Assembly: GCA_963731105.1 (NCBI GenBank)
Contig: CAVSUM010000020.1
Span: 3,194-67,193 of the forward strand
Direction: 5' to 3'
DNA: 64,000 bases
From: RPQJ01 sp963731105
Lineage (GTDB): Bacteria > Pseudomonadota > Gammaproteobacteria > Steroidobacterales > Steroidobacteraceae
Each line of letters starts with the position of its first letter. Within the stretch, counting starts at the first letter, position 1. The position numbers and the translations under genes were made by a program. Under the pieces are notes generated by a model. It ran no database searches. It had not been told where the DNA came from and saw only the letters and a program-made list of their open reading frames with translations. This document shows, in pieces, positions 1-8,918 of the stretch.

Positions 1-854
1 ATCCGGTCGCCGTCACGGTCCAGGCCCACGACCTTGTGGTTGAGCAGGATCCGTCCGCCCGCGTCAGTGACGCGCGCAGCGACTTCCTCCCACATCTGCC
101 CTGGCCCGAGTCGTGGATAGAGGAAGCGCTCGATCAGGCTCGTCTCGACGGATTTCTGCGCAAGATCCTGCTTGCGCGGCAGCAAGGAGCTTACGGCGTG
201 CTTGAGTGCACTCGTGATGGACAGTCCCTTGACCCGCTGTGCTCCCCACTCGGCGGAAATCTGGTCGCACGGCACGCCCCACACCTTCTCCGTGTAGTCC
301 TTGAAGAACGTGCGATAGAGCCGATCACCGAAGCGGTTGATGAAGAAATCCTCGAGGGTCGTCTCCGGACTGCGCGGGTTCAGTCTCGACCGCGCGTAGC
401 TCGCGCCGAGCAGACCCCCCTCGAGCAGGCCGAGATTGCCGATCACCCGGCTGTTGAGCTTGAGCGGGTAGTCGAAGAACTTGCGACGGTAGTAGATGCG
501 CGACAGCCGCGGACGGACGAGCATGACGCGGTCATCCGACTCCCGGGCCGCCGCGGCAGCCGTGAAGTCGCGCGATTGGCCCTGGTAGGCGAGAGAGACT
601 CCAGCCAGTTCCTCGGGAGTGCCCGACACGGGAAGGATGTCCTGCCACCAGTTCATGACCCAGTCGGACTTCGAGAAGAAGCGGTGGCCACCGAGGTCCA
701 TCCGGTTGCCCCGGTAATTGACCGTCTTCGATATTCCACCGACCTGGGAGTCGAGATCGAAGACGATCGGCCGATACTCCGACCGACGCAGCAGTTCGAG
801 TGCGGCCGTCAGGCCGGCGGGCCCCGCCCCCGCAATTACGGCAGTCTTGTGCAT
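1..854 (-). CDS. FAD-dependent oxidoreductase, UDP-galactopyranose mutase/protoporphyrinogen oxidase-like (3' end beyond window)
   Basis: The reading frame starts MHKTAVIAGAGPAGLTAALE, a Rossmann GxGxxG FAD site at residues 8-13. It continues with VGGISKT and LGGHRFFSK near residues 38-58, the second dinucleotide-binding block typical of flavin enzymes of the amine-oxidase/UGM type that are common in polysaccharide clusters. About 284 codons are present and the C-terminus runs off the left edge. The start overlaps the end of the GtrA gene by 19 bases, so the two are probably co-transcribed. The substrate is unknown; a sugar-nucleotide or lipid-linked intermediate is an inference from context. 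Confidence 0.8.
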   Translation of the reverse strand, partial: MHKTAVIAGAGPAGLTAALELLRRSEYRPIVFDLDSQVGGISKTVNYRGNRMDLGGHRFFSKSDWVMNWWQDILPVSGTPEELAGVSLAYQGQSRDFTAAAAARESDDRVMLVRPRLSRIYYRRKFFDYPLKLNSRVIGNLGLLEGGLLGASYARSRLNPRSPETTLEDFFINRFGDRLYRTFFKDYTEKVWGVPCDQISAEWGAQRVKGLSITSALKHAVSSLLPRKQDLAQKSVETSLIERFLYPRLGPGQMWEEVAARVTDAGGRILLNHKVVGLDRDGDR

Positions 855-1282
855 TGATGGGTCTCTCCAGGTACGTTTGCTCCGCCTGCCGCGGCAGGCG
901 CTGAAAACAGGAAGTAGCGGCGTAGTCCGAAATTGAGCGAGAAGGTGAACATGATCGAGGCCAGCTTGCCGATCAGGTAGTGCAGACCCAGTCCATCGAC
1001 GGCGGTCTTCAGCACTGCCAGGTTGACGCAGAGACCCAGCACGCCAATTGCGGCAAATGCGCCGAACTCGACGCGGCGATTCTTGATCTTCCGGTGTCGG
1101 AAGATCGCCGAGACGGAGATTACGTAGACGACCGACGTACCCGCGAGGAACGCGATGGTGGCTGCCAGGAGGTAATGAGTGTCGAACCGCTCGACCAGCA
1201 GCCAGAGCAGACCGACGTCGGTGAGCAGAGCCAGGCCCGAGGCTGCGCTGTAGAGGAAGGCCTCGCGAATCAGGTGTCGCAT
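836..1282 (-). CDS. GtrA family membrane protein
   Basis: This is a protein of 148 residues with four hydrophobic segments, starting MRHLIREAFLYSAASGLALL. Charged residues (RHRKIKNRR) lie between segments two and three and an LNFGLRRYFLF motif lies near the C-terminus, both typical of the GtrA family. Family members help translocate undecaprenyl-phosphate-linked sugars, for example in O-antigen glucosylation. The ATG at 1282 was chosen because the upstream gene stops only five bases away. A longer open frame continues upstream inside the neighbour but is antisense-like noise. Together with the FAD protein and two large membrane proteins it forms the tail of the polysaccharide operon. Confidence 0.85.
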   Translation of the reverse strand: MRHLIREAFLYSAASGLALLTDVGLLWLLVERFDTHYLLAATIAFLAGTSVVYVISVSAIFRHRKIKNRRVEFGAFAAIGVLGLCVNLAVLKTAVDGLGLHYLIGKLASIMFTFSLNFGLRRYFLFSAPAAAGGANVPGETHQCTRLP

Positions 1283-1287
1283 GCGCT

Positions 1288-3243
1288 TCAGGCCGCCCGG
1301 AATCTGCGGCAGTCGTACAGGTAGATGGCATATCCCGGGCCGGGCCACTCGATCCTGCCGACTGCCCCCGGGATCTCTTGTTGGTGGATCACGAACCCAA
1401 GGGCCGGGTCCTTGCAGATCGCCTGCATGATCTCCGGCGTAAGAGCGCGCTCGTCTTCCTCGACGGCCTTCGGCTCGAGAATCCAGAATCCCGGCGACAC
1501 CAGCGGGCTGAGCACTTCGGCCCGACGCAATAACTCCCTGGTCGTCTCGGCCGAGAAGACGGAACCGGCGCCCTGGGAAATAGACATGTAACTCCGTCGA
1601 TCGAGCAGCAGCCATGCGCCATGTGGTGCGCCTGGCCAGAGGACCTCCGCATCCCGCGGAATGAGCCGGCGCCATTCCGCCATCTGCTGTCGACCGGCGT
1701 CGTCGAATGGCGAGTTGACCCACCTGCGCAGGTACTCCGGACCGGCCCCATACAGCAATGCAACGGCTGCCACGGCCAACACGCTTGCGGCAATCCGGCT
1801 CCGTACGACGATCAGCAGGTACCAGGCAAGAACTGCCAGGCTTGCAGCCATGCCGGGGGTTCCCAACACGTCTTGGATGCGCTGCACCCAGATCGGGTCG
1901 TAGCCAAACGAAAAATCGTTGTTTATCGCCATGTAGGCCAGTGATGCGAAGAAAAGGGCAGCCAGCAGCGGTGCGAGGACCACCAGGATCCTCAGGTGTC
2001 GCAGCGATTCAGGCGAGACCTTGTCCCTGGCCACCCAGAGGAGCAGCGAAAAAAAGCACAGCAGGCCGGCGACTCCGAACGGTGGGACCTCCCGCAGCGC
2101 GCCGACGCCTGCAAGGAGCCAGGCGATTGCGAGGAGTACTGCGGCGGCCTGCCCGGTTCTGGCGCTGCGCCACAGATGCACGACCAAGGACGGCAGAATC
2201 GCAATCGCCAGTACTTTGCCGATCCACGGCCACCTCCACGGCTGCCCCTGGAGCAGGATCCTGAGTTCCAGCCACTGGCTGCTCAGAACCGCCAGCGCAA
2301 GCCCCGCGACCGCGACAAGCAACGCGCTTGCCGTGAGTCGTCGGGCAGTGCTCCCGTCTGGCAGTGCCAATGCGCCGAGCCCGAGTGTGGCCAGGATCAT
2401 GACCTGGGTCTCCCACTCAGGAACGCCCCAGAGGTCCGTGAAGAGGAAAACGCTGCGCTGCCTTAAGGCTTCGAGCCAGTCCCCCTGGATGTAGGGATCA
2501 GGCTGCCCGATCAGGAAGCTCCCGAAGGTGGCGCCCGCCACGACCGCGATGCCAAGAAGGACTCGTGACCGCGGTCGGTTGAGCGGTAGCAAATGGACCG
2601 CCATCAACAACGCGACCGGAAACGCCATGAGCGGGTGCACCAACAGGGCGAGCACCGTGGAAGTCATTGCGAGAACTGGTCTTGAGGCGAGCAAACACAG
2701 CAATGCGGCCAGGGACAGTGCTTCAGCGAGAAGTCGCGCCGTCAGGAAAGGCTCCGCATAGCGGAAAACCTCCATGGCCCCGTAGGTTCCGGGCAGGAGC
2801 AGGAGCAACGCAAGTGACAGGAGCGCAAGAGCAGGGCTCTGCAGGCGGCGGGCGATCGCCCATGCCGCGGCGTACCAGCTTAGCTGCAATGCGAACGTGA
2901 GCAGGGCGGCTGCGCGGCCCGCGCCGACGAACTCGATCAGGTAGGCATAGGCGAGCGGGAAGACCGTGAACCGGTCCTGCGACTGGTAGCGCAAGAACAG
3001 GTCGCCGGCCAGTGGATCCGGGTGCAGCCTCGCCACGGCCTGCAGCGCGTAGAGAACCCCGTCATGGGTGATTCCCTGGTAGCGCCCCAAGACGCTCCAG
3101 AGTGCGAGCAGGACAAGACCGTAGACGGCGGTCCAGGCCGCGTTGGTCCATCGTGCGGAGCAACCAGCGATTTCCGGCGGCCAGGGCAATGCCACTGGCC
3201 GCGATCCGGCGGGTGCCGGGTCTCTCGATGACTGGAGCCGCAA
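1288..3243 (-). CDS. Large multi-pass membrane protein of polysaccharide cluster, unknown family
   Basis: About 651 residues with roughly eleven or twelve hydrophobic segments and a hydrophilic C-terminal region (from about residue 520). An early extracytoplasmic stretch reads THDGVLYALQAVARLHPDPL, resembling the first periplasmic loop of GT-C type glycosyltransferases, but there is no clear catalytic DE pair. No ATG lies near the N-terminus. A TTG at 3243 is preceded six bases upstream by GAAGGA, a good ribosome-binding site, so I prefer it; a GTG at 3195 has none. It lies 88 bases after the GT39-like gene. It could be a polymerase (Wzy-like) or a lipid-linked sugar transferase, but this is not proven. 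Confidence 0.6.
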   Translation of the reverse strand: MRLQSSRDPAPAGSRPVALPWPPEIAGCSARWTNAAWTAVYGLVLLALWSVLGRYQGITHDGVLYALQAVARLHPDPLAGDLFLRYQSQDRFTVFPLAYAYLIEFVGAGRAAALLTFALQLSWYAAAWAIARRLQSPALALLSLALLLLLPGTYGAMEVFRYAEPFLTARLLAEALSLAALLCLLASRPVLAMTSTVLALLVHPLMAFPVALLMAVHLLPLNRPRSRVLLGIAVVAGATFGSFLIGQPDPYIQGDWLEALRQRSVFLFTDLWGVPEWETQVMILATLGLGALALPDGSTARRLTASALLVAVAGLALAVLSSQWLELRILLQGQPWRWPWIGKVLAIAILPSLVVHLWRSARTGQAAAVLLAIAWLLAGVGALREVPPFGVAGLLCFFSLLLWVARDKVSPESLRHLRILVVLAPLLAALFFASLAYMAINNDFSFGYDPIWVQRIQDVLGTPGMAASLAVLAWYLLIVVRSRIAASVLAVAAVALLYGAGPEYLRRWVNSPFDDAGRQQMAEWRRLIPRDAEVLWPGAPHGAWLLLDRRSYMSISQGAGSVFSAETTRELLRRAEVLSPLVSPGFWILEPKAVEEDERALTPEIMQAICKDPALGFVIHQQEIPGAVGRIEWPGPGYAIYLYDCRRFRAA

Positions 3244-3331
3244 GGTTCGTCCTTCGGTGAACTTGGGGCCAAAAAGTACACTGTCCGAGGATTGCAGCGT
3301 GAGAATTATGTCACATTCGCAGGCGGGAACC

Positions 3332-5089
3332 TCAGCGCACACCAACGAGACGATCGACCTGCACAGGGTCGATGAACGGGTAGACGACGTTTCCAGAAGG
3401 GGCGTCGAGCGCGAGCAAAAGGATGCCACTCGTGCCGGCGGGCCGAGTCGACACGCGTTTAACTCCGGCCTCCAGAGGCGCTGTGTCTCCCGTCTGGATT
3501 GTCTGCCCATCAACAATCAGCGCGGCGCCATTCTTCCTAGGATAGGGAATCCATCTGTACCGCCCGGGGACGATTACGTCGATGGTCTCGTCCGAAGCGG
3601 TCGCAATTATACTGAACCCAGCGACCCAGACTGAGCCGTGATACCACTGGTAGTGATCTAGCCAGAACTGCCGGACGTTAGCCGGAAAGTGATAAAGGCG
3701 AGGCGCGTCGATCACGTAGGCAACGGGCTTGCTGCGAAACTTCTGTATGAAATCGTCGAATGCCGACGGAGATCGCTCCGCTCGCTTGAGTATCTGGAAC
3801 GGCAGGATGCCGCGGACGGGATCGGGATCGGTCTGGCAGATGAGCGCGCCGTCACCCTGGAACCCTGAGTAGGCATCCAGACCGCTGGCCCTTATCCAGC
3901 GAGTCGTATCGCGCTGGTCTTCCTGTGCACCACCGAGCATCTGCAGGGTTACAGGAGCGCTGCCCAACGCCATCGTGACGAATGCAGCACCGATGATCAT
4001 CCTGCGGCCGGATCCGAGCAGGCCGGCTCCGTGGCCAGCAGCGAGCCCGAAAGCGACCGCCGGAAAGAGACCGGCGGTCATCAGGAAATACGGGTAGCCG
4101 GATCCGTGAAACACGATTACCACCAGACCAAGCACCATCACAGCCCAGCAAGTAGCCAGCAGGAACAGATCCTGGCCTGCGCGACGCACTGCTGCGCGGA
4201 CCGTCATGGCAATCAGTGCGACGACCAGCAGTGCATGTAGCGGTGCCTGTCGCACTTCGTTCATGTATGCGCTGTAGCCGACGCGCTGGCGCACCCAGCG
4301 CATTTCTTCCAACGTGGAATTCACAGCGGCGGTCCCCGCCAACGCCGCCGCCTTCGGCACAAGGCACAGGTAGGCGGCGATCGTTGCCGATGCGACGAGG
4401 CCCAGAACGATCGCCTGGCGCGCACGGGCCAGAATTTCCACGCGCGACGAAATGCCATCGGTGCGTTGCAGCCTCGAGGCCACAGCCGTTGCCCATAACA
4501 GGCCGCAAAGCGCTGCCGGGTACAAGGCCTTCTGGGAGCAAAGGGCGGCGACTCCAAATAGCACTCCGGCGAGCGCCGCGTTTCGAATCCGTCCAGACAG
4601 AAGGCATACGCCGCCCCAGGTGGCAGCCGCGAGCGCGGCCTGGTCCGAGCGAACCTGCACGGACCAGGCGACGAATGAGGGAAGAAACGCCAGCAGCGTC
4701 ACTGTTGCGGCGCCTTCGAAGCACCCGCGTTCATTCCGCAGGGAGAATCGAAACCAGTTGCGAACCAGGAAGAAGATGCCGCACAGGTATGCGAGCGTCA
4801 AGATGAACCAGAGCACCCTGGCGTTCGCCGCAGTTGCGACCGCGTCGACGCAGTCGCGGACGAAGGGCGTAAGCATCAGCGTGACCAGACCCGGCCGGCC
4901 TCCGCCAACGACTTCTCCTGCGCGCAGCGTGCGCTCGGCGCGCTCCAGCATCGCAAACTCGTCCCAGTTGATCGATTCCGAATAAATCGAAAGCCAGCGT
5001 GGAACGAGCAATAGCGCCATAATCCCTGCCGCGGCCAGCCATCGGCCGGCACGATACCCTTCGCTCGAAGGACCGTCGTTGGGGATCAT
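3332..5089 (-). CDS. GT-C/GT39 (ArnT/PMT-like) glycosyltransferase, membrane
   Basis: A 585-residue protein with about ten membrane segments in its first two thirds and a soluble C-terminal third. The first periplasmic loop carries SINWDEFAMLERA: the aspartate-glutamate pair after the first membrane helix is the hallmark of dolichyl- or undecaprenyl-phosphate-sugar dependent GT-C enzymes such as ArnT and PMT. Such enzymes take a sugar from a polyprenyl phosphate and attach it outside the cytoplasmic membrane. It starts 21 bases after the UDP-glucuronate decarboxylase stop, so a pentose donor is possible but is only inference. Confidence 0.65.
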   Translation of the reverse strand: MIPNDGPSSEGYRAGRWLAAAGIMALLLVPRWLSIYSESINWDEFAMLERAERTLRAGEVVGGGRPGLVTLMLTPFVRDCVDAVATAANARVLWFILTLAYLCGIFFLVRNWFRFSLRNERGCFEGAATVTLLAFLPSFVAWSVQVRSDQAALAAATWGGVCLLSGRIRNAALAGVLFGVAALCSQKALYPAALCGLLWATAVASRLQRTDGISSRVEILARARQAIVLGLVASATIAAYLCLVPKAAALAGTAAVNSTLEEMRWVRQRVGYSAYMNEVRQAPLHALLVVALIAMTVRAAVRRAGQDLFLLATCWAVMVLGLVVIVFHGSGYPYFLMTAGLFPAVAFGLAAGHGAGLLGSGRRMIIGAAFVTMALGSAPVTLQMLGGAQEDQRDTTRWIRASGLDAYSGFQGDGALICQTDPDPVRGILPFQILKRAERSPSAFDDFIQKFRSKPVAYVIDAPRLYHFPANVRQFWLDHYQWYHGSVWVAGFSIIATASDETIDVIVPGRYRWIPYPRKNGAALIVDGQTIQTGDTAPLEAGVKRVSTRPAGTSGILLLALDAPSGNVVYPFIDPVQVDRLVGVR

Positions 5090-5110
5090 GGCGGCGATGA
5101 TCGCAAAGGA

Positions 5111-6077
5111 TCAGGGCGCGGGGGAGGGCATCTCGCGCGACAGTCGATGCGAAAAGTACTCGATGGTCTGGGTGAGTCCCTTGGTGAGATCCGTGATCGG
5201 CTCCCACCCCAGGCGTTCCTTCGCCATCGAAATGTCGGGCTTGCGCCGTACCGGGTCATTTTCGGGCAGGGCCTTGAACACGATCTCGGAGCGCGACCCC
5301 GTCATGCGGACGATTGTCTCGGCAAGTTCACGGACACTTACCTCGACTGGGTTGCCGAGGTTCATCGGACCAGCGAAGCCATCATCCTTCTTCACGAACA
5401 GGTCGATGGCACGGACGAGGTCGTCGACGTAGCAGAACGAACGGGTCTGCGATCCATCGCCGTAGAGAGTGATCGGTTCGCTGCGCAATGCCTGGACGAT
5501 GAAATTCGACACGACGCGGCCGTCGTTCGGATGCATGCGCGGTCCATACGTGTTGAAGATGCGCGCAACGCGGATGTCGAGCCGGTGTTGCCGGTGATAG
5601 TCAAAGAAAAGAGTCTCGGCACAGCGCTTGCCCTCGTCGTAGCACGAGCGCGGCCCGATCGGATTGACGTTGCCCCAGTAGCCTTCAGGCTGCGGGTGGA
5701 CACTCGGGTCGCCGTAGACCTCGCTAGTGGACGCCTGGAAGATCCTCGCCCTGACTCGCTTGGCCAAGCCCAGCATGTTGATGGCGCCGTGCACGCTGGT
5801 CTTGACGGTCTGGACTGGGTCATTCTGGTAGTGAATCGGGCTCGCCGGACAGGCCAGGTTGAAGATCTGGTCGACCTCCACGTAGAGTGGGAAAGCACAC
5901 GTCGTGCCGGAGCACCTCGAAGTTCGGGTGGTTGAGCAGAGGCACGATGTTCTGGCGGGTTCCGGTGTAGAAGTTGTCTACGCAGATCACTTCATGACCC
6001 TGCGCGAGCAGGCGCTCGCAAAGGTGACTGCCGATGAAACCGGCACCGCCGGTGACGAGGATGCGCTTCATTGCCAT
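5111..6077 (-). CDS. UDP-glucuronate decarboxylase (UDP-xylose synthase), one frameshift
   Basis: An SDR-family epimerase that converts UDP-glucuronate to UDP-xylose. The N-terminal part shows TGGAGFIGSHL (NAD site), VDNFYTG and LRHDV; the second part shows NLACPASP, STSEVYGDP and the catalytic YxxxK as SCYDEGKR. The two parts lie in different frames. The junction near 5891 reads TTTCCCACTC in the sense strand, and removing one base restores FPLYVEVDQ, the expected family sequence. The start could be 6077 (MAMKR) or 6071 (MKR). The product would supply a pentose to the neighbouring glycosyltransferases. I regard the frameshift as a probable sequence error, because both halves are otherwise well preserved. 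Confidence 0.85.
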
Positions 6078-6239
6078 AGTGTCCAAAGGCTCCGGAAATG
6101 CGTTTGGGAATCTACCAGCGAATCTCAAGCAGCAAATGAGAATCGTGTATCGGATTGGCGTGCATTAGACCAGGGTGGCTGCACCAAGCTCGGCGCGCCT
6201 TGGGGATCCCAGTCAGCCACAGCTAGTCTTTGTGTGGGA

Positions 6240-7640
6240 TCACGAGATAAAGGCATTCAGCATCCGTAGCAGACGTGGCCTGCGTTTCACGAACTCCACA
6301 ACTTCGTCGCGTGCCCATCGATTTGCGCCGCGAATCCGACGCAGCCACGAAGCAGTGGCCGCTCGTGATTCGTGGAGGGCATCCAGGTCGCAGGTCAGTC
6401 CGGCCAGGGCCGGGAAGCTGCCCGTGTCGATGCTGCGGCTGCCATGGCGGGTTCGCGCAGACGTGACGGCCGCCGCAATGGATTCGGCGATTCTAGACGC
6501 CGACTGGCCGTCCTGCATCGGGAACAGCTGATCGCGCAGCGCGAATCGGGCATTTCGAGCGGCGTCGACACCGCAGCGGACGCGCTCGATGAACGAAATC
6601 GCTCCACATGCGTCACTGACAGTGTCGAGTCGACTGACAAGTTCCTGCGCTTCACCCGTCAGGCCCGGGCCATCCGGGTTGTGAAGATAGGCCATGGGTT
6701 TACCTGTCAGGACATACTCGATCAGAAAGGAGCCGGCATCCGTCAGCAGGGCCGAGGACGCAGCGAAAGCCGGGCGATGATCCGATCGCCGATCGAGGAT
6801 GATCCCCGCGCGCGATAACTCGCGCTCCAGGTTCTCCAGCCTGGAGGCTGTCAGCAGGCGTTCCTTCAAGAGTACTGGGAAGAGATGCGGGTGAGGTCTC
6901 CAGATCAGCGCGACATCTGGATTCTCCGTCGCGAATCGAAGCAGCCCGCTGCCGATTCGATCGAAGGTCGAATAATCCAACGATCCCTGCAGCGTCCGGG
7001 TCATCGAGAAATGCGAATTCCAGAGCACGGCGAAACGGCCGCCGATGGCCGCCTGGAACTCCGGGTCTACCTGCGCGGGCGGCGACGACATCATTTCGTC
7101 GAGTCTCGGCAGGCCGGTGACGAGTACGTGGGTGTCACCCGTCGGGCAGTGATCGCGGTACATGGCCCGCTCGCGCCAGCTGCGCGCGAAGACGAGAGTC
7201 GCGCGCATCTGTGTCGGCTGCGCATACTGCAACCGTCGATTCTTGTGCCCGCCACCCACCACGAAGCCATAAGGCACGTAGGCGGTCACCGGTACGGCCC
7301 GCGCGACCAAGTCGAAGTGGAGGCATGTCGGCCGCTCGATGTCGTATGGATTGGTGAACACGGCGGCGTCGAACCGGCCATCGGTCAGAGCATCGTCCGT
7401 CGACCAGATCCGGTGGGGAACCTGCTCCAAATCCAGATCCGCCGAATCCTGACGGGTTCTTGCCGCAGATTCTTCCGGCTTTCGCACGTCGTAGGGCAGA
7501 AGCCAGATTTCGGGTCGGTACCTCGGATCTGACGCCATCTGTCGCCAGATGGATCTGATGTTGCTCCAGCTCTCGATGCGCTGCAGCAGGAACAGTACTC
7601 TCATCTGCGAGTTCGACGCTGGATGTGACGGCTCGATCAT
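6240..7640 (-). CDS. CDP-glycerol glycerophosphotransferase-like (TagB/TagF-like GT-B) protein
   Basis: About 466 residues; the convincing homology starts at MRVLFLLQRIESWSNIRSI (7604), and MIEPSH at 7640 is an alternative start just after the upstream stop at 7666. WRPHPHL near the middle and DAGSFLIEYVLTGKP further on match the donor-binding region of the Glyphos_transf family (TagF/TagB), which transfers polyol phosphate from a CDP-polyol to a growing polymer. Directly upstream are a nucleotidyltransferase and a HAD phosphatase, which suggests that a CDP-activated, phosphodiester-linked group is made and transferred here. The polyol or other group cannot be named from sequence. Confidence 0.65.
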   Translation of the reverse strand: MIEPSHPASNSQMRVLFLLQRIESWSNIRSIWRQMASDPRYRPEIWLLPYDVRKPEESAARTRQDSADLDLEQVPHRIWSTDDALTDGRFDAAVFTNPYDIERPTCLHFDLVARAVPVTAYVPYGFVVGGGHKNRRLQYAQPTQMRATLVFARSWRERAMYRDHCPTGDTHVLVTGLPRLDEMMSSPPAQVDPEFQAAIGGRFAVLWNSHFSMTRTLQGSLDYSTFDRIGSGLLRFATENPDVALIWRPHPHLFPVLLKERLLTASRLENLERELSRAGIILDRRSDHRPAFAASSALLTDAGSFLIEYVLTGKPMAYLHNPDGPGLTGEAQELVSRLDTVSDACGAISFIERVRCGVDAARNARFALRDQLFPMQDGQSASRIAESIAAAVTSARTRHGSRSIDTGSFPALAGLTCDLDALHESRAATASWLRRIRGANRWARDEVVEFVKRRPRLLRMLNAFIS

Positions 7641-7665
7641 TGGCGGCTCATGCACAAGATGCTGG

Positions 7666-8340
7666 CTAGCTCGCCGACCCGAGGTCGCGGCCGAAGCGTC
7701 TCGCCTGTTCCAGGTCACCTGGGGTGTCGACCTCTGCCAGTTCGAGTACATGACCTGGCAACGGCAGCCAAGCGCCGAGTGCCTCGAACACGTAACCCCT
7801 GGCATCGTCAAGCACTCGCGCGGGGCCGGCAAAGACGTTTGCCCATTCGAGCGGCTGCCGTCGATCTCGAGTGAAACCGCAGATCGTCGGGTGCTCCGCT
7901 TCATCGGCGTTCACCGCGTCCACGAACACCCCGTGCTCACTCGTCTGTCGTGTGAGCCCGACGAGGAGATCCGTGGTGGCGGCACGGCGCGCGAATGAAC
8001 CGAATGCGGCACGCGAGATGAGCAGATCCCCATCCAAGAAGATCACCTTGCCGTGAAAGCCGCGCGCGCCAAGCGCCATGCTGAACGCTGTGTTGGTGCT
8101 TCGATAGTCCGGATTGCGTACCAGAACAACATGGCGATGGTATCTGGAGCAGTGCTCGATGATGATGTCCTCACGGTAGCCAACCGCAACGTGTACCCGG
8201 GCCACGTACGGTTCCACTAGTTCAATGAGTCGCGAGAGAAGCGTGCGTCCCTCTATCTCCAGCATGCACTTCGGCAGCCCGAGGCCGAGCCGGGAACCGA
8301 GTCCGGCGGCCGCGATTACAGCACCTTCAATAGGTTGCAC
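7666..8340 (-). CDS. Sugar/alcohol-phosphate nucleotidyltransferase (LicC/PntC-like)
   Basis: A 224-residue NTP_transferase-fold protein. AAAGLGSRLGLGLPKCMLEI at residues 10-29 is the nucleotide-binding signature, with the lysine of PKC. RNPDYRSTNTAFSMALGA (about 75-92) and FLDGDLLIS (about 101-109) follow. The asparagine-rich N-x-x-Y-x-x-TNT block is characteristic of LicC-type choline-phosphate or aminoethylphosphonate cytidylyltransferases rather than RmlA. It overlaps the HAD gene by 25 bases. The product is probably a CDP-linked alcohol or aminoalcohol used by the neighbouring TagF-like transferase; the substrate is inferred from context only. Confidence 0.7.
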   Translation of the reverse strand: MQPIEGAVIAAAGLGSRLGLGLPKCMLEIEGRTLLSRLIELVEPYVARVHVAVGYREDIIIEHCSRYHRHVVLVRNPDYRSTNTAFSMALGARGFHGKVIFLDGDLLISRAAFGSFARRAATTDLLVGLTRQTSEHGVFVDAVNADEAEHPTICGFTRDRRQPLEWANVFAGPARVLDDARGYVFEALGAWLPLPGHVLELAEVDTPGDLEQARRFGRDLGSAS

Positions 8341-8918
8341 AGAGTTTCTCCGCTGTGGACGATGTAACCGGCCGCAGCTACCGCTGCCGGCATGGGGCTG
8401 TGCACGCCGCCGAATGCCACGCTGACGTCGGCCTCCTCGAGCATCGGCACGTCATTGGCGCCGTCGCCGACCGCAATGACACGCTCGAAGCGACCGGACG
8501 CCCGCAGCGATCGCACCGCATCACCCTTGTCGAGAACGTGCTCAAGCCGAATGCGCTCGCCGGAGACGCTTGCCCGGGAAGACATGCATGTGCAGCCGAT
8601 GCGCGCTGCGAGCGGTTCGATCCAGACATCGAGATTGCCCGTGACGAGGAAGCAGTCGCCGGTTCGGTTGCGAATGAACTCGGTGACAAACGGATCCAGG
8701 CCGATCTCATCGATGACCTCATGCACACGGCGGACCGGCACCTGTCCCAGAATCAGCGTGCGCAGGCGCAGCGAGTGGGCGAACGAAATCAGCCCCTGCA
8801 TCGTGAGTTTCGTTAGGGTCGCGATCTCTTCGGAGATCCCAAGCTCGGAGGCGATGCAGGGTAGTATCTCCCGCGTCGTGACTGTCCCATCGAGATCGAA
8901 GCAGAAAGCCGTTTTCAT
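8316..8918 (-). CDS. HAD superfamily (SerB-like, subclass IB) phosphatase
   Basis: A 200-residue protein with FDLDGTVT (nucleophile Asp and acid Asp) at residues 7-14, LVTGNLDVWI near 91-100, a conserved lysine in VLDKGDAV near 129-136, and GDGANDVPML near 151-160. These are HAD motifs I to IV in the correct order. The overall layout is that of SerB/PSPase-like IB enzymes that cleave small phosphoesters. It overlaps the methyltransferase start by four bases and the nucleotidyltransferase by 25, so it belongs to a translationally coupled set. Confidence 0.8.
   Translation of the reverse strand: MKTAFCFDLDGTVTTREILPCIASELGISEEIATLTKLTMQGLISFAHSLRLRTLILGQVPVRRVHEVIDEIGLDPFVTEFIRNRTGDCFLVTGNLDVWIEPLAARIGCTCMSSRASVSGERIRLEHVLDKGDAVRSLRASGRFERVIAVGDGANDVPMLEEADVSVAFGGVHSPMPAAVAAAGYIVHSGETLCNLLKVL

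Noticed and set aside
770..800. Apparent frameshift in the FAD oxidoreductase start
   Set aside because: A careful second reading of 771-800 gives L-E-L-L-R-R-S-E-Y-R in one frame; the shift came from a copying slip.
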